A stretch of 50,768 bases of DNA from Nitrospiraceae bacterium (GTDB taxonomy: Bacteria; Nitrospirota; Thermodesulfovibrionia; UBA6902). Numbering within the stretch: the stretch's first letter is position 1; each line of letters begins with the position of its first letter. The stretch lies in contig QZIL01000058.1 of NCBI GenBank assembly GCA_003599025.1, positions 1 to 50,768 on the forward strand, in the 5' to 3' direction. This document shows positions 50,175 to 50,768 of the stretch, piece by piece. The translations under genes and the position numbers were made by a program. Below the pieces are notes generated by a model. That model was given only the letters and a program-made list of their open reading frames with translations. It made no database searches and was not told the origin of the DNA.

Positions 50175-50617
50175 AACGAGCGGGGCTTGTTATATTAGTT
50201 CTTTTATTTCTGGCTGTTAATGCATATGCAGAAGAGGATATTGCAGGTGTAATCGAGAAACAGCGTATAGAACTTAACCAGAAAGAGGAATTGCTAAAGA
50301 AAGAGACAGAAAGACTGAAGACACTTAAGAAAGAAGTGGAGGAGGATATCGCTAAATATACGGCGCTCCTTGAACAGATTGATAAGTCTCTTAAACAGGC
50401 GGAAGAAGTCGGCAATAAAAGATTGAAGCATGTTGCGAAGGCCTATGAGGCAATGCAGCCGGAAGACGCGGCATCAAGGCTATCAGGTCTTGATAATGAT
50501 ACGGCAGTACAGATATTGCTTAAGATGGAGAGTAAAAAAGCCGGGCTTGTCATAGGGATGATGAGCGCTCAGAAGGCCACTGTGCTGACAAAGGAAATTG
50601 CGAAAATGAAGATGTAA
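50171..50617 (+). CDS. MotE-like flagellar stator chaperone (MgtE-N-like domain)
   Basis: A 148-residue exported protein. A signal peptide or membrane anchor (about 1-20, VNAYA end) is followed by a coiled coil (about 28-85), then an MgtE-N-like helical domain (YEAMQPEDAASRLSGLDNDTAVQILLKMESKKAGLVIGMM, quoted in pieces AMQPEDAASRLSGL and AVQILLKMESKKAG). This layout and position match MotE/YlxF proteins, which help stator assembly in the periplasm. It overlaps fliJ by four bases and is the last gene before a terminator. Confidence 0.82.
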   Translation: MKRAGLVILVLLFLAVNAYAEEDIAGVIEKQRIELNQKEELLKKETERLKTLKKEVEEDIAKYTALLEQIDKSLKQAEEVGNKRLKHVAKAYEAMQPEDAASRLSGLDNDTAVQILLKMESKKAGLVIGMMSAQKATVLTKEIAKMKM

Positions 50618-50642
50618 TATTAAGTTCATTTTATTAAAACAG

Positions 50643-50670
50643 ACCCTTCCTGTTAAAGGAAGGGTTTTTT
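50643..50670 (+). terminator. rho-independent terminator of the flagellar operon
   Basis: A perfect nine-pair stem ACCCTTCCT / AGGAAGGGT with loop GTTAA is followed by six T. It lies 26 bases after the MotE-like stop and closes the flgB-to-motE transcript. Confidence 0.92.
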
Positions 50671-50694
50671 ATTTAGCGAAAGCTTTGTAGAATC

Positions 50695-50768
50695 CCCCGT
50701 GGCTTGCCACGGGGATGAATACATGCATTACCCAGAGGGTTATTAGGGAGACGGGAAGGCTCCCTAAT
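50695..50768. repeat. two hairpins at the window edge
   Basis: CCCCGTGG-CTTG-CCACGGGG (50695-50714) is a strong hairpin. ATTAGGGAG (50742-50750) pairs with CTCCCTAAT (50760-50768), with a nine-base loop ending at the window edge. They look like the start of another intergenic repeat cut by the window. Confidence 0.5.

Noticed and set aside
1-50768. CRISPR arrays, tRNA or rRNA genes, insertion sequences, prophage
   Set aside because: I read the intergenic regions for direct repeats with spacers, cloverleaf-like segments and transposase or integrase genes and found none; a tRNAscan or Infernal run would settle short RNAs.

Overview
The window reads as chromosomal DNA of a motile, Gram-negative, respiring bacterium. 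An outer membrane is implied by lipoproteins, a LapA/LapB-type LPS-assembly regulator, GspA/GspB and a multihaem cytochrome c. The gene mix (doubled-CXXCH cytochrome, radical SAM proteins, many c-di-GMP proteins, sigma-54 control of flagella, archaeal-type accessory proteins) and the palindromic intergenic repeats fit an uncultured Nitrospirota (Thermodesulfovibrionia-like) genome. That placement is inference; no rRNA or tRNA gene is present to confirm it.

Layout. 0.2-8 kb: a radical SAM protein of the uracil-glycosylase-linked type, a DUF4382 lipoprotein, a cobalamin-binding radical SAM protein, a CPBP membrane protease, then an overlapping pair made of a cysteine-less redoxin-TPR protein and a cytochrome with 13-15 haem sites. 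7.8-10.3 kb: small accessory genes (stand-alone ThrRS-type editing domain, PilZ, YfiM-like lipoprotein, HNH nuclease, DUF1059). 10.3-14.6 kb, minus strand: a small unknown gene, gspA, gspB, asnS. 14.8-22.5 kb: an HD-GYP protein, the N-degron operon clpS-clpA-aat, ribF, and a GGDEF/HD-GYP fusion. 22.8-28.1 kb: an FMN reductase-like protein, proA, nadD, rsfS (no ordinary start codon), a LapA-LapB fusion and an RNA-ligase-partner PIN protein. 28.2-31.9 kb: three secreted proteins with C-type-lectin-like domains (one FGE-like, two DUF1566). 31.9-35.1 kb: hemG and hemH, separated by an unknown gene on the opposite strand. 35.3-37.2 kb: cheY-cheC-diguanylate cyclase.

37.4-50.6 kb is a flagellar control and assembly block. 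An NtrC-type regulator is followed by a TPR protein with a consensus sigma-54 promoter, a FlrB/FleS-like kinase and a FlrC/FleR-like sigma-54 activator. Then come flgB-flgC-fliE-fliF-fliG-fliH-fliI-fliJ and a MotE-like gene, closed by a clear rho-independent terminator. The first regulator gene is flanked by two copies of one dyad (CGTCA-N6-TGACG), one over its own putative -35 and one upstream of the sigma-54 promoter, which suggests a simple regulatory circuit.

The intergenic DNA is rich in repeats. There are at least four palindromic families, two of them with copies in opposite orientation. One 162-bp family has ends that differ between copies but still pair within each copy. A roughly 20-nt palindrome is nested in three otherwise unrelated families. 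No CRISPR array, insertion sequence, prophage, tRNA or rRNA was recognised.
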